Shown: positions 18,838 through 27,593, counted from the stretch's first letter. The stretch is 64,000 nucleotides of DNA from Lutibacter litoralis (GCF_014646675.1 NZ_BMNS01000001.1:552212-616211); one strand, 5' to 3'. The notes: generated by a model not told the origin, from the letters alone. Made by a program: numbers and translations.

Positions 18838-20127
18838 TTAAATTACTTTCAATAAAAAATAACTTTTTTTACCGCGTTGTAATAACACAAATTTATCTGC
18901 AATTAAATCTGCAGGTGTAATTACAAAATCTTCTGTAACTTTTTCTTTATTAACCGAAATTGAGTTTTCTTTTAAAGCTCTACGCACTTCGCCGTTAGAT
19001 TTTAAAAACCCGTTTTCGGCAAAAGCCGCAATAATATCAAGACCGTTTTCAATTACAGAACGTTTAATTTCTGCTTGAGGAACACCATCAAAAACATCTA
19101 AAAATGTTTGTTCGTCTAAACTTTTTAAATCGGAAGTTGTAGATTTTCCAAATAATATATTTGACGCTTTTATTGCATTTTCATATGCTTCTTTTCCGTG
19201 GGTCATAATTGTAACTTCTTCACCTATTTTCTTTTGTAAAATACGTAAATGTGGTGCTTGTTTATGTTCAGCAATTAATGCTTCAATAGTTTCTTTATCT
19301 AAAAAAGTAAATATTTTTATATAGTTTTCTGCATCTTCATCAGATGAGTTTAACCAATATTGGTAATATTTATAAGGAGAAGTCCTGTTGGCATCTAACC
19401 AAACATTTCCACCAGCAGTTTTTCCGAATTTTGTTCCATCGGCTTTTGTAATTAACTTACACGTAAGTGCATAGGCTTTCCCTTGCCCCATTCTTCTAAC
19501 CAATTCAGTTCCTGTAGTAATATTTCCCCATTGATCTGAACCTCCCATTTGAAGCATACAATTTTTTTCTTTGTACAAATGATAAAAATCGTATCCTTGA
19601 AATAATTGATAGGTAAATTCAGTAAAACTCATTCCTGTTTCAGAATCAGGGGCAAAACGTTTTTTTACTGAATCTTTAGCCATCATATAGTTTACGGTAA
19701 TGTGTTTACCTACATCACGCACAAAATCTATTAGAGAAATATCTTTCATCCAGTCGTAATTGTTAACCAATTCTGCTGGATTCTCAACTTCTGTATCTTC
19801 AAACTTTAAAAAACGCGCTAATTGTCCTTGCACTCCAGCAACATTTTTAGCTAAGGTTTCTTCATCTAATAAATTACGTTCATCAGACTTCCCAGATGGA
19901 TCTCCAACCATTCCCGTAGCACCACCAACTAAAGCAATTGGATAATGACCCGCTTTTTGAAAATGCATTAAAATAATAATTGGCACTAAACTTCCAATAT
20001 GCAATGAGTCTGCAGTTGGATCAAAGCCAATATAGCCCCTTGTTTTATTTTTTAATAAATACTCTTCAGTATCAGGCATAATATCGTGTAACATGCCTCT
20101 CCAACGTAGTTCTTCAACAAAATTCAT
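18838..20127 (-). CDS. tyrS: Tyrosine-tRNA ligase
   Basis: Class I synthetase charging tRNA-Tyr. I place the start at ATG 20127 (429 residues, [11 protein letters not shown]), the standard N terminus; an upstream TTG at 20151 overlaps the promoter -7 box. Signatures: HIGSLVPII (HIGH motif), the tyrosine pocket ([22 protein letters not shown]), the KMSKS equivalent KFGKTAGG (about residue 230), and a C-terminal S4 RNA-binding domain ([21 protein letters not shown]). Convergent with trpS and isolated from neighbours. Confidence 0.97.
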   Translation of the reverse strand: MNFVEELRWRGMLHDIMPDTEEYLLKNKTRGYIGFDPTADSLHIGSLVPIIILMHFQKAGHYPIALVGGATGMVGDPSGKSDERNLLDEETLAKNVAGVQGQLARFLKFEDTEVENPAELVNNYDWMKDISLIDFVRDVGKHITVNYMMAKDSVKKRFAPDSETGMSFTEFTYQLFQGYDFYHLYKEKNCMLQMGGSDQWGNITTGTELVRRMGQGKAYALTCKLITKADGTKFGKTAGGNVWLDANRTSPYKYYQYWLNSSDEDAENYIKIFTFLDKETIEALIAEHKQAPHLRILQKKIGEEVTIMTHGKEAYENAIKASNILFGKSTTSDLKSLDEQTFLDVFDGVPQAEIKRSVIENGLDIIAAFAENGFLKSNGEVRRALKENSISVNKEKVTEDFVITPADLIADKFVLLQRGKKSYFLLKVI

Positions 20128-20148
20128 TTTCAAATTTTTAAATTTCAG

Positions 20149-20156
20149 CAAAGATA
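20149..20156 (-). promoter_or_regulatory. Promoter -7 element (TATCTTTG) of tyrS
   Basis: A perfect TAnnTTTG on the minus strand, 21 bases before the chosen tyrS ATG. It excludes the longer TTG-started reading frame, whose first codon is the end of this box. Confidence 0.55.
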
Positions 20157-20239
20157 AAATTTTAGTTTGTAGTTCATGGTTTAAATGTTTAGTTTTTTAC
20201 GCAATGGTTTAAGGTACATTTCTTTCTGTTTATTTGGCC

Positions 20240-20737
20240 TTATTTTGTTTTATATAGTACGCCTTTATTTCCATCAAAATCAAAATCTGCGTGGTATTCA
20301 AGTCCAATTTTTTCCAGGACTCTAATAGAAGCTTTGTTTTCTTTCATTGCTCTACCCACTATTTCATTAATTTTTAAGTTGTTGATTCCATATTCGATAC
20401 AAGATTTTGCAGATTCAGTTGCAAATCCTTTACCCCAATATTTTTTAAAAAATCGAAAACCAATATCGTATTCATTTAAGCTCTGTGTAAATTTAATTCC
20501 GCACCATCCTAAAAACGCATCATTTTTTTTATCAATAACAGCCCATCTTCCACATCCATACTTTTTATAAGGCTTATAGTTTTTTAAAAACTTTTTAGAT
20601 TCCTCAAGGTTTTTAAATGGCTTATCTCCAGTGTATTCTAAAACATCTTTATCTAGATTTAAATTGTAAAAATATTTATAATCGGTTTCATTTAACTCTC
20701 TCAAATAAAGTCTTTCAGTTACTATAATTTTTTTCAT
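20240..20737 (-). CDS. GNAT-family N-acetyltransferase (RimJ/RimL-like)
   Basis: A 165-residue acetyl-CoA-dependent acetyltransferase. The start TERLYLRELNETDYKYFYNLN, the mid-segment GRWAVIDKKNDAFLGWCGIKF, the acetyl-CoA loop FFKKYWGKGFATESAKSCIEYG and the closing NKASIRVLEKIGL are classic for the RimJ/RimL branch (Acetyltransf_3), whose members acetylate ribosomal-protein N termini, amino acids or antibiotics. The acceptor here is unknown. The gene stands alone with about 90-100 bases to neighbours on each side. Confidence 0.85.
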   Translation of the reverse strand: MKKIIVTERLYLRELNETDYKYFYNLNLDKDVLEYTGDKPFKNLEESKKFLKNYKPYKKYGCGRWAVIDKKNDAFLGWCGIKFTQSLNEYDIGFRFFKKYWGKGFATESAKSCIEYGINNLKINEIVGRAMKENKASIRVLEKIGLEYHADFDFDGNKGVLYKTK

Positions 20738-20841
20738 GTTTTAAGTATTCTAAAGTTTTTATAGCCGAAATACAACTTGTTTTACTTTCAAAAATAATAG
20801 TTCTATCTCATATATTCAATCATTTTTGTTACATTCGTTTT

Positions 20842-21849
20842 ATGATATTAGTTACAGGTGGAACAGGTTTGGTGGGATCGCATTTATTGTATCAACTTTC
20901 TTTAGAAAACGATACAATAAGAGCCGTTTTTAGAAAAAATAGCAATTTAGAAGCTGTAAAAAATGTTTTTAGCTATTTTTCTGATGATTTTGAAGACTTA
21001 TTTAAAAAAATAGAATGGGTTGAGGCAGATATTACAGATGTAGTTGCACTAGAAAAAGCATTTAAAAATATCACCGAAGTTTACCATTCGGCAGCATTGG
21101 TTTCTTTTAACCCAAAAGATTATCATAAAATGCGAAAAATTAATATTGAAGGAACTGCAAATATTGTGAATTTAAGCATTGAAAATGCTATAAAAAAATT
21201 CTGTTTTGTAAGTTCTGTTGCCGCAGTTGGAAAATCTTTAAATGCTGATTTTGTTACTGAAACCAACGAATGGGATATTGAAAAAAGCAATTATGGTTAT
21301 GCAATTACAAAATATGGTGCTGAAATTGAAGTTTGGCGCGCTTCACAAGAAGGCGTTCCAGTTGTAATTGTAAATCCTGGTGTAATTATCGGTGCTGGTT
21401 TTTGGAATACTGGTTCTGGTAAAATTTTCTCTAAAATATATAAAAAATTTAATTTTTATACCAAAGGAATTACAGGTTACGTTTCAGTAAACGATGTTGT
21501 AAAAGCAATGCTTTTATTAATGAAAAGTGAAGTGCAAAACGAACGTTTTATATTGGTTGCTGAAAACAAAAGCTACCGAGAAATTTTTAATGAAATTGCT
21601 CTAAAATTTAATAAAAAGAAGCCTGCAATTAAAATAACAACATTTATGAGTGAAATTGGTTGGCGATTTGAAAAGATAAAGTCATATTTAACAAACAAAC
21701 CGCCACTTTTAACAAAACATTCATCAAAATCTATCCATCAAAAAAGATATTTTTCCTCTGAAAAAATTAAAAATACCTTAGATTTTAAGTTTGAACCTAT
21801 TTCGAAAAGTATACATACCATTTGTAAATTGTATTTAAAAGATATTTAA
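20842..21849 (+). CDS. NAD-dependent epimerase/dehydratase (extended SDR)
   Basis: A 335-residue Rossmann-fold protein of the extended short-chain dehydrogenase family. The nucleotide-binding glycine motif is VTGGTGLVGSHLLYQL at the N terminus; the active-site pair is YAITKYG (Tyr/Lys), preceded by FVSSVAAVG with the catalytic Ser. Relatives include dihydroflavonol-4-reductase-like and nucleoside-sugar epimerase proteins, and in Flavobacteriia this gene is commonly annotated only at family level. The C-terminal third is lysine-rich. It is convergent with recJ and has no pathway neighbours, so no substrate is offered. Confidence 0.88.
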   Translation: MILVTGGTGLVGSHLLYQLSLENDTIRAVFRKNSNLEAVKNVFSYFSDDFEDLFKKIEWVEADITDVVALEKAFKNITEVYHSAALVSFNPKDYHKMRKINIEGTANIVNLSIENAIKKFCFVSSVAAVGKSLNADFVTETNEWDIEKSNYGYAITKYGAEIEVWRASQEGVPVVIVNPGVIIGAGFWNTGSGKIFSKIYKKFNFYTKGITGYVSVNDVVKAMLLLMKSEVQNERFILVAENKSYREIFNEIALKFNKKKPAIKITTFMSEIGWRFEKIKSYLTNKPPLLTKHSSKSIHQKRYFSSEKIKNTLDFKFEPISKSIHTICKLYLKDI

Positions 21850-21881
21850 ATCATTTTGGAACGGTGTAATTGCTATATAAA

Positions 21882-23579
21882 TTAATCTTCTTGAAGATCT
21901 TTTAATACTAGTTGCAATGAAGTATTGCCATTCCAATGGTTTTCATCAATAGTAAAAGCGGCTTTAAACGGATTTCCATTGGTCGTTAGCTTGTGTTTAT
22001 CGCCCATACTAAAACCAATAGCATTATAGGTTTGTTGATGCACACCATCTATAATGCATAATTTTAGATGCGTTAGATCTGAACCAACTTTTTTACCATA
22101 ACCATTGTCGCGTAAACCATCTGCCATAAAAACAGGCTTTAAATTTTGAGGTCCAAAAGGCGCTAACTGATTAATAATTCTGTAAAATTTTGGATTTATT
22201 TCTGAAAGTGAAATTTCAGTATCAATTAAAATTTCTGGAGTTCGCAACTCTTCTGGTAAGGTGTTTTTCACCACTTCTTCAAACTTAGCTTTAAATTTTG
22301 GGTAGTTTTTTGGCTCCAAAGTTAAACCTGCCGCATATTTATGTCCTCCAAATTGTTCAATAAATTCTGAACATTGTTCCAAAGCTTTATAAACATCAAA
22401 ACCTTTAACCGATCGGGCAGAAGCTGCTAATTTATCACCACTTTTTGTAAAAACTAAGGTTGGTTTATAATAGGTCTCAATAAGTCTAGAAGCTACAATA
22501 CCAATTACACCTTTATGCCAAGTTTCAGAAAAAACAACTGTCGAGAAATTCTCAGCTTCGTTATTTTCTTCAAGTTGTTGTAAGGCTTCAACAGTAATTA
22601 TTTTATCTAAATCTTTTCGTTCTGTATTATTTTTTTCAATTTCTGAAGCAAATTTTACAGCAGTATCAAAATCGGGTTCTGTTAATAATTCAACGGCATA
22701 ATTTCCGTGTTTAATTCTTCCAGCTGCATTAATTCTAGGTGCAATAATAAAAACAACATCAGTAATTGTTAATGCTGTTTTATCAATTTGATGAATCATT
22801 GCTTTAATTCCAGTTCTTGGATTACTGTTTATAACTTGCAATCCAACATAAGCCAAAATCCTATTTTCTCCAGTTATAGGAACAATATCTGCTGCAATTG
22901 CAGTAGCTACTAAATCTAAATACGGAATTAAATTTTCTATAGTTTCACCTCTTTTACTCGCTAAGGCCTGAATTAATTTAAAACCAACACCACAACCGCA
23001 TAATTCCTTGTAAGGATAGTCACAATCTGACCGTTTAGGATCTAATACAGCAACCGCTGCTGGAATTTCATTTCCGGGTCTATGATGATCGCAAATTATA
23101 AAATCGATGCCTTTTTTTGTGGCATAATTAACTTTATCAATTGCTTTTATTCCACAATCTAGGGCAATTATTAATGAAAAATTATTGTCTTCAGCAAAAT
23201 CAATTCCTTGAAAAGAGATTCCATAACCTTCTGCATATCTATCTGGAATATAGGTTGCTATATTTGTATGTAAGGTTTTTAAATAAGAAAAAAGCAACGA
23301 TACCGAAGTTGTGCCATCTACATCGTAATCTCCATAAACCAATATATTTTCATTCGCTTTTATGGCAGTTTCAATTCGAGCAACTGCTACATCCATATCT
23401 TTCATTAGAAATGGATCGTGTAAATTGTCTAAACTAGGTCTAAAAAAAGCTTTGGCTTCATTAAAAGTATGAATTCCACGTTGTACCAATAATTTTGCAA
23501 GTGTATATTCAATTCCCAACTCTTTTGCAAGATTTGTGGTAATTGAAGAATCTGTTTCGGGTTTAATTTTCCATCGCAT
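21882..23579 (-). CDS. recJ: Single-stranded-DNA-specific exonuclease RecJ
   Basis: RecJ degrades single-stranded DNA 5' to 3' in recombination and mismatch repair. Start taken at ATG 23579 (MRWKIKPET, 565 residues); the longer TTG start adds six unconserved residues. The DHH phosphoesterase core shows VYGDYDVDGTTSVSLL, ALDCG, FIICDHH and a later DHHA1 domain with the glycine-rich GGHKYAAGLTL. A C-terminal OB-like domain (about 460-565) binds DNA. The gene precedes, on the opposite strand, the restriction-modification-like cassette. Confidence 0.95.
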   Translation of the reverse strand: MRWKIKPETDSSITTNLAKELGIEYTLAKLLVQRGIHTFNEAKAFFRPSLDNLHDPFLMKDMDVAVARIETAIKANENILVYGDYDVDGTTSVSLLFSYLKTLHTNIATYIPDRYAEGYGISFQGIDFAEDNNFSLIIALDCGIKAIDKVNYATKKGIDFIICDHHRPGNEIPAAVAVLDPKRSDCDYPYKELCGCGVGFKLIQALASKRGETIENLIPYLDLVATAIAADIVPITGENRILAYVGLQVINSNPRTGIKAMIHQIDKTALTITDVVFIIAPRINAAGRIKHGNYAVELLTEPDFDTAVKFASEIEKNNTERKDLDKIITVEALQQLEENNEAENFSTVVFSETWHKGVIGIVASRLIETYYKPTLVFTKSGDKLAASARSVKGFDVYKALEQCSEFIEQFGGHKYAAGLTLEPKNYPKFKAKFEEVVKNTLPEELRTPEILIDTEISLSEINPKFYRIINQLAPFGPQNLKPVFMADGLRDNGYGKKVGSDLTHLKLCIIDGVHQQTYNAIGFSMGDKHKLTTNGNPFKAAFTIDENHWNGNTSLQLVLKDLQED

Positions 23580-23703
23580 AGCTATAATTTTCTTCAAAAA
23601 TAAACAAAATAATTTTACACCTTATTTGATTTATATTTAATGAATTTTTTATTTGCTTGTGCATTGCCAATGCTATTATGTTTATAATAAAGAGACTTCA
23701 CAA

Positions 23704-23759
23704 TGCTACCAATTTTAATAGTTATTAATTTTAAAAATGATTTTATTAAATTAGTAGCA
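23704..23759 (+). promoter_or_regulatory. Near-perfect inverted repeat touching the start codon of the candidate endonuclease gene
   Basis: Left arm 23704-23720 (TGCTACCAATTTTAATA) and right arm 23744-23759 (TATTAAATTAGTAGCA) pair over 15 positions with one mismatch and one bulge; the right arm ends on the A of the start codon. As RNA it could hide the start; as DNA it could be an operator. The rest of the gap 23598-23703 shows nothing clear. Confidence 0.45.
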
Positions 23760-24394
23760 TGGATTTTAATTTGCTAGAAAAAGAACTAAAAAAAAGGTTA
23801 GATTTTCCATACGAATGGGGAAGAAGGCAAACTGACAATTTTGATAATAATACAAATTTTATTTACAGGACCTCTAATTTTGAGACACTTTTAACGCAAA
23901 TTGATAATAATTTTAAAAGTGATGTAAATTATGAAGCATTAAAAAATTATGCTCTAAATAGATGGTTTAATTTTTGGTCGGCAAAAGCAATTGAAGCCTG
24001 TTTTTGTGAGCATAAAAATGTGACTTCTCATAAAAATGCAAAAGATAAATACACCGATTTTTATATTTCTAAGATTCCTTTTGACCATAAAACCAGTGTT
24101 TTTCCTAAAGGATTTAATAAATCAGTTCCGTATTCCTTAGAACACAAACGAGAACTTATAGAGTGGTTTTATAAAAACCAAAGCCAGCAAAAAAGGCATC
24201 ATTTTAAAAATCGTCTTTTTTTAATTGTATTTGATTACAGCAATCCAAACGAACATTGGAAATTAAAGTCTGAAATATTATGGCTTCAAAAAATTGTTTC
24301 AACTTATTTAAGTACTTTTGATGCTCAAAATTTAGAAAGTTTTTACTTTCAAAATCATTTAGTAAAGTCCGATGTTATTTGGGCAATTAAATAA
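23759..24394 (+). CDS. Unrecognised protein, candidate PD-(D/E)XK restriction endonuclease paired with adenine methyltransferase
   Basis: I do not recognise the family. The 211-residue protein is soluble, rich in Lys, Asn and aromatic residues, without signal or membrane segments. Its centre carries a possible PD-(D/E)XK nuclease site: Glu79 in AIEACFCEH, Asp100 in KYTDFYI, and Asp109-His110-Lys111 in PFDHKTS, the right order and spacing for metal-binding acidic residues plus catalytic lysine. A basic run QQKRHHFKNR (143-152) precedes a hydrophobic strand LFLIVFDYS. Five bases separate it from a D12-class adenine methyltransferase, the usual partner of a Type II enzyme. Function is inferred from this pairing and motif; a different methyltransferase-associated role is possible. 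Confidence 0.55.
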   Translation: MDFNLLEKELKKRLDFPYEWGRRQTDNFDNNTNFIYRTSNFETLLTQIDNNFKSDVNYEALKNYALNRWFNFWSAKAIEACFCEHKNVTSHKNAKDKYTDFYISKIPFDHKTSVFPKGFNKSVPYSLEHKRELIEWFYKNQSQQKRHHFKNRLFLIVFDYSNPNEHWKLKSEILWLQKIVSTYLSTFDAQNLESFYFQNHLVKSDVIWAIK

Positions 24395-24399
24395 TTATA

Positions 24400-25401
24400 G
24401 TGAATTATATAGGCTCCAAACATAAATTAGCATCATTTTTAAAAACAGCAATTACACAGGTTGTTGGAGACAATTTGGAGCAACTCGTTTTTTGTGATTT
24501 ATTTGCAGGAACCGGAATTGTAGGTCGTAATTTTAAGCCTTTTGTAAAACAAGTAATTGCCAACGATGTTGAGTTTTATAGCTATGTTTTAAATAGAAAT
24601 TACATTGGAAATTTTAAGAAGTTAGATATTAAAAATCAAATTGATTTTTTAAATAATTTAGAAGGAGTAGAAGGGTTTATTTTTCAGAATTATTGTGAAA
24701 ATGGGAGTGAAGGGAGATTGTATTTTTCTTCAGAAAATGGAAAAAAAATAGATGCTATGCGTCAGCAAATTGAAGTATGGAAAAGCACGAATAAAATAAA
24801 TGAAGACACTTATTTTTTTTTATTGGCATCGTTAATTGAAAGTGCGGATAGAGTAGCAAATACAGCTTCGGTTTATGGCGCTTACTTGAAAAAGATAAAG
24901 AAATCTGCCCAAAATGAATTAGTTATTCAGCCAGCAAATTTTGAATTAACAAAGAATGCTCATAAGGTTTTTAACCAAGATGGAAATGTGCTAATTAAAA
25001 AAATAAAAGGAGATATTTTATATTTGGACCCTCCATACAATGCACGTCAGTATGGCTCTAATTACCATTTGTTAACCACTATTGCGAAATATGATACTTT
25101 TGAACCACAAGGTAAAACTGGCTTGCGAAGTTATTACAGGTCTTCATATTGTAAAAAAAATGAAGTCAAAAAATATTTCGTAGAATTAATAAAAAATGCT
25201 AACTTTAAGTACATTTTTTTAAGCTATAATAATGAGGGTTTAATGACTGAAGATGAGATACGTAGTGTGATGAGTGCACACGGAAAATACAGTTTAAAAA
25301 CAACCAATTATCAACGTTTTAAGGCAGATAAAACCGAAAACAGAAATCACAAAGCAACTGAAACAGTTGAATATTTACATATTTTAGAGAAACAATTATG
25401 A
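24400..25401 (+). CDS. DNA adenine N6-methyltransferase, D12 class
   Basis: A 333-residue DNA methyltransferase of the alpha (D12/Dam-like) class, methylating adenine N6 at a specific site. Motif order is correct: N-terminal motif X MNYIGSKHKLASFL, motif I DLFAGTG (Asp33-Gly39) for S-adenosylmethionine, and catalytic motif IV DPPY (about residue 210, in ILYLDPPYNARQYGSNYH), with the target-recognition region between. The GTG start fits the conserved N terminus and sits five bases after the candidate endonuclease. The stop overlaps the DUF4254 start (ATGA). Recognition sequence cannot be predicted; the resemblance seems closest to M.FokI-type domains, but I hold this loosely. Confidence 0.88.
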   Translation: MNYIGSKHKLASFLKTAITQVVGDNLEQLVFCDLFAGTGIVGRNFKPFVKQVIANDVEFYSYVLNRNYIGNFKKLDIKNQIDFLNNLEGVEGFIFQNYCENGSEGRLYFSSENGKKIDAMRQQIEVWKSTNKINEDTYFFLLASLIESADRVANTASVYGAYLKKIKKSAQNELVIQPANFELTKNAHKVFNQDGNVLIKKIKGDILYLDPPYNARQYGSNYHLLTTIAKYDTFEPQGKTGLRSYYRSSYCKKNEVKKYFVELIKNANFKYIFLSYNNEGLMTEDEIRSVMSAHGKYSLKTTNYQRFKADKTENRNHKATETVEYLHILEKQL

Positions 25402-26000
25402 AGGCACAAGATTACAACAAACTTTTTGATGAAGTAATAGCAAAATATCACATTATAGATAGTGTAGATCAACCATTTGAAAATCCGTATGATAAAAACT
25501 CTTTTGAGCATTTATTATATCGTAAAAATTGGATAGACACTGTGCAATGGCATTATGAGGATATTATTCGTTTACCAGATATTGATCCAATCGAAGCAAT
25601 CGTTTTAAAACGTAAAATTGATGCTTCCAATCAAGATAGAACAGATATGGTAGAGTATATTGATAGCTATTTTTTAAACAAATTTAAAGATGTAAAAGTA
25701 AAAGAAGGCGCTAAGATTAATTCTGAAACTCCGGCTTGGGCAATTGACAGGCTTTCAATTTTGGCATTAAAAATTTACCATATGAATGAAGAAGCAACAA
25801 GAACATCGGCTTCTGAAGTGCATAGAGCAAAATGTCAAGAAAAATTAAATGTGTTGTTAGAACAACGAATAGATTTATCAACTGCAATTGATGATTTATT
25901 GGCTGATTTTGCGTCTGGTGAAAAGTACGTAAAAGTTTACAAGCAAATGAAAATGTATAACGACGAGGATACAAACCCTATGTTGTATTCAAAAAAGTAA
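25398..26000 (+). CDS. DUF4254 family protein
   Basis: A 200-residue, mostly helical soluble protein matching the DUF4254 family as I know it from Bacteroidetes (FEHLLYRKNWIDTVQWHYEDIIRLPDID, ALKRKIDASNQDRTD, INSETPAWAIDRLSILALKIYHM). The biochemical role is not established; in other genomes the gene is frequently near lipopolysaccharide glycosyltransferases. Here it overlaps the adenine methyltransferase by four bases (ATGA) and is therefore probably translationally coupled to it. The operon ends at the strong hairpin 26017-26056. Whether the link with the methyltransferase is functional or an accident of insertion is open. Confidence 0.8.
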   Translation: MKAQDYNKLFDEVIAKYHIIDSVDQPFENPYDKNSFEHLLYRKNWIDTVQWHYEDIIRLPDIDPIEAIVLKRKIDASNQDRTDMVEYIDSYFLNKFKDVKVKEGAKINSETPAWAIDRLSILALKIYHMNEEATRTSASEVHRAKCQEKLNVLLEQRIDLSTAIDDLLADFASGEKYVKVYKQMKMYNDEDTNPMLYSKK

Positions 26001-26016
26001 CAATAATTAGCGTTAC

Positions 26017-26056
26017 AAAAAAGGTGTTTATTCGTCATAGAATAAACACCTTTTTT
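26017..26056 (+). terminator. Strong hairpin terminator abutting the next start codon
   Basis: A perfect 17-bp stem (26017-26033 with 26040-26056) with loop GTCATA; the descending arm ends in six T residues and the following base is the A of the lipoprotein start codon at 26057. It should end the endonuclease-methyltransferase-DUF4254 operon, but leaves no ordinary leader for the downstream gene. Confidence 0.85.
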
Positions 26057-26530
26057 ATGAAAAATAGTTTCCTAATTTTAGTAACAGCACTTTTGCTTAT
26101 TTCTTGTGCATCAAAATCATCTTTTAATTCTTTTTATGCTGAGCATAAAGATGAATGTGATTTTTCTATAAGTACTCCAGCTTTTTTTGCCAATATTTTT
26201 ATTCCAAAAGATGATGTTGAGGAATATAAAGATTTGTTTAGGAAAGTAAAACATTATAAAGTAATGATTTTTGAAAATAAAAAAGCATCACTTGATAAGC
26301 AATTTGATAGGTTTATAAAACGAAAAAAATATGCTTCTATATTTAAGGTAAAAAGTAATGGAGATCAGGTTAAATTGTATTTTCTAGAAAACAAAAACAC
26401 GATTAAAGAAATTGTTTTAAAAATTAAAAGTGATAAAGATTTTGTGGTGTTGGGTTTAAAAACCAATATTTTACAAGATGATTTTAATAAAATAATGGAA
26501 GGTTCAGATTTAAAATTAACTGGAATTTAG
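26057..26530 (+). CDS. Small lipoprotein, DUF4252-like
   Basis: A 157-residue protein with a lipoprotein signal peptide (MKNSFLILVTALLLISC, lipid-modified Cys17), so it is exported and membrane-anchored. The mature part alternates lysine-rich helices with short strands (FRKVKHYKVMIFEN, KIKSDKDFVVLGLKTNIL) and resembles DUF4252, a Bacteroidetes family without known function; I am only moderately sure of that. An upstream in-frame TTG/ATG would start inside the terminator hairpin and before the signal peptide, so ATG 26057 is chosen. The gene begins immediately after a terminator, with no visible promoter or ribosome-binding site between. Confidence 0.7.
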   Translation: MKNSFLILVTALLLISCASKSSFNSFYAEHKDECDFSISTPAFFANIFIPKDDVEEYKDLFRKVKHYKVMIFENKKASLDKQFDRFIKRKKYASIFKVKSNGDQVKLYFLENKNTIKEIVLKIKSDKDFVVLGLKTNILQDDFNKIMEGSDLKLTGI

Positions 26531-26534
26531 CTTT

Positions 26535-26571
26535 AAAAAAAGCCCTTCAAAATATTTTGAAGGGCTTTTTT
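26535..26571. terminator. Bidirectional terminator
   Basis: An uninterrupted palindromic hairpin (arm AGCCCTTCAAAA with TTTTGAAGGGCT, flanked by A7 and T6) between the convergent lipoprotein and outer-membrane barrel genes. It can stop transcription from both sides. Confidence 0.9.
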
Positions 26572-26589
26572 ATTCATTCTTATTAGATA

Positions 26590-27462
26590 TTATTTTTTGC
26601 TAAAAGTGTAAGTGATACCAAAGTTAACTCCAAAAGAAGAATAAGGAACTGTAGAAGATAATTGTTTAGATCCTGTATTGCTATCACCTAAAGGTAATTC
26701 ATCAACAAATTCAATTTCATTATTAAAAATACCCGCTAATTCACTCCCTGAAGCTGCAAAAATTGCCTGAACATTTTCAATAGGAAGTGTTGCTCCATCA
26801 ACTTCTCTTAAAGTAGCACTAAATTCCATTATCTCAGCAGAGTCTCTTGTAACACTAATACCCATATACTCAGCTTCTGCAAAAATTGAAAAATTATCAC
26901 TTAAATTATGCTTGTAACCTATTGCCCCAACAAAACCTAAAGGAAGTCTTCCTTTATAATCTTGTGTATAATCAATATCTAAAGTAGTAGCAATTGGAAC
27001 ATTTGGTATAACTCCAGCAGGAAGGTTAACGCCATAAATTGAACCTAAAGCTTCCGTTTTACCTCCAACTTTAATTAGAGCTCCAAATCTACCATAAATG
27101 TTATTAGTAAATTTATAAACTACTGAAGTTGATAAACCATAGGCTCTACCTCTAGCTTTAATGTCAACTACTGGGCTTCCAGGAACATTAATATCTTTAA
27201 TTGTTTGGTCTGCACCGTGTAAATATCCAAATCCAAGATCAACACCCCAAGTATCATTAAAAAAGTAACCAGCTCTAAATTGTGCATTTAAACCTTCACC
27301 ATAACTACCATAAGTATTTTCAGTTCCATTAACAGATATTATTTCACCAAATTTTACACCAGCACTTGGAACTGCATAACCACCACTTCCGCTAACATAA
27401 AATTGTGCACTTGCGCTTGTTACAACTAAAATAGCAACTAATAATAATAAATTTTTTCTCAT
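26590..27462 (-). CDS. Outer-membrane beta-barrel protein
   Basis: A 290-residue exported protein: signal peptide of about 19 residues (MRKNLLLLVAILVVTSASA), then alternating amphipathic strands rich in Gly and aromatics (FRAGYFFNDTWGVDLGFGYLHG, IYGRFGALIKVGG, PLGFVGAIGYKHNLSDNFSIFAEAEYMG) and a C-terminal strand VNFGITYTFSKK. The pattern is that of small eight- to ten-stranded outer-membrane barrels (OmpA/OmpX-like Pfam OMP_b-brl). A hydrophilic, variable segment at about 215-265 is probably an outer loop. It is monocistronic, with a well-formed promoter and a perfect palindrome directly upstream, so expression is likely tightly controlled. Confidence 0.82.
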   Translation of the reverse strand: MRKNLLLLVAILVVTSASAQFYVSGSGGYAVPSAGVKFGEIISVNGTENTYGSYGEGLNAQFRAGYFFNDTWGVDLGFGYLHGADQTIKDINVPGSPVVDIKARGRAYGLSTSVVYKFTNNIYGRFGALIKVGGKTEALGSIYGVNLPAGVIPNVPIATTLDIDYTQDYKGRLPLGFVGAIGYKHNLSDNFSIFAEAEYMGISVTRDSAEIMEFSATLREVDGATLPIENVQAIFAASGSELAGIFNNEIEFVDELPLGDSNTGSKQLSSTVPYSSFGVNFGITYTFSKK

Positions 27463-27488
27463 AATTAATTAATTTGTTTAGTAAACTC

Positions 27489-27540
27489 GCAATATAGTTT
27501 ATATATAAAATATTTCAAATGACAAATGTTACATTTGTCA
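27489..27540 (-). promoter_or_regulatory. Promoter and perfect palindromic operator of the outer-membrane barrel gene
   Basis: On the minus strand TTTG, a 19-base spacer and TATATTGC (27489-27496) form a promoter with the same spacing as that of the LytTR regulator. Immediately upstream of the -33 lies a perfect palindrome of two 10-base arms, TGACAAATGT and ACATTTGTCA, with one central base (27520-27540). Its position, centred about 45 bases before the presumed transcription start, suits an activator or repressor dimer. Confidence 0.6.
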
Positions 27541-27593
27541 CAAATAAGTACATAAATTTAAAAAGTATAAGGATGAGTTTATTTTATTGATAT

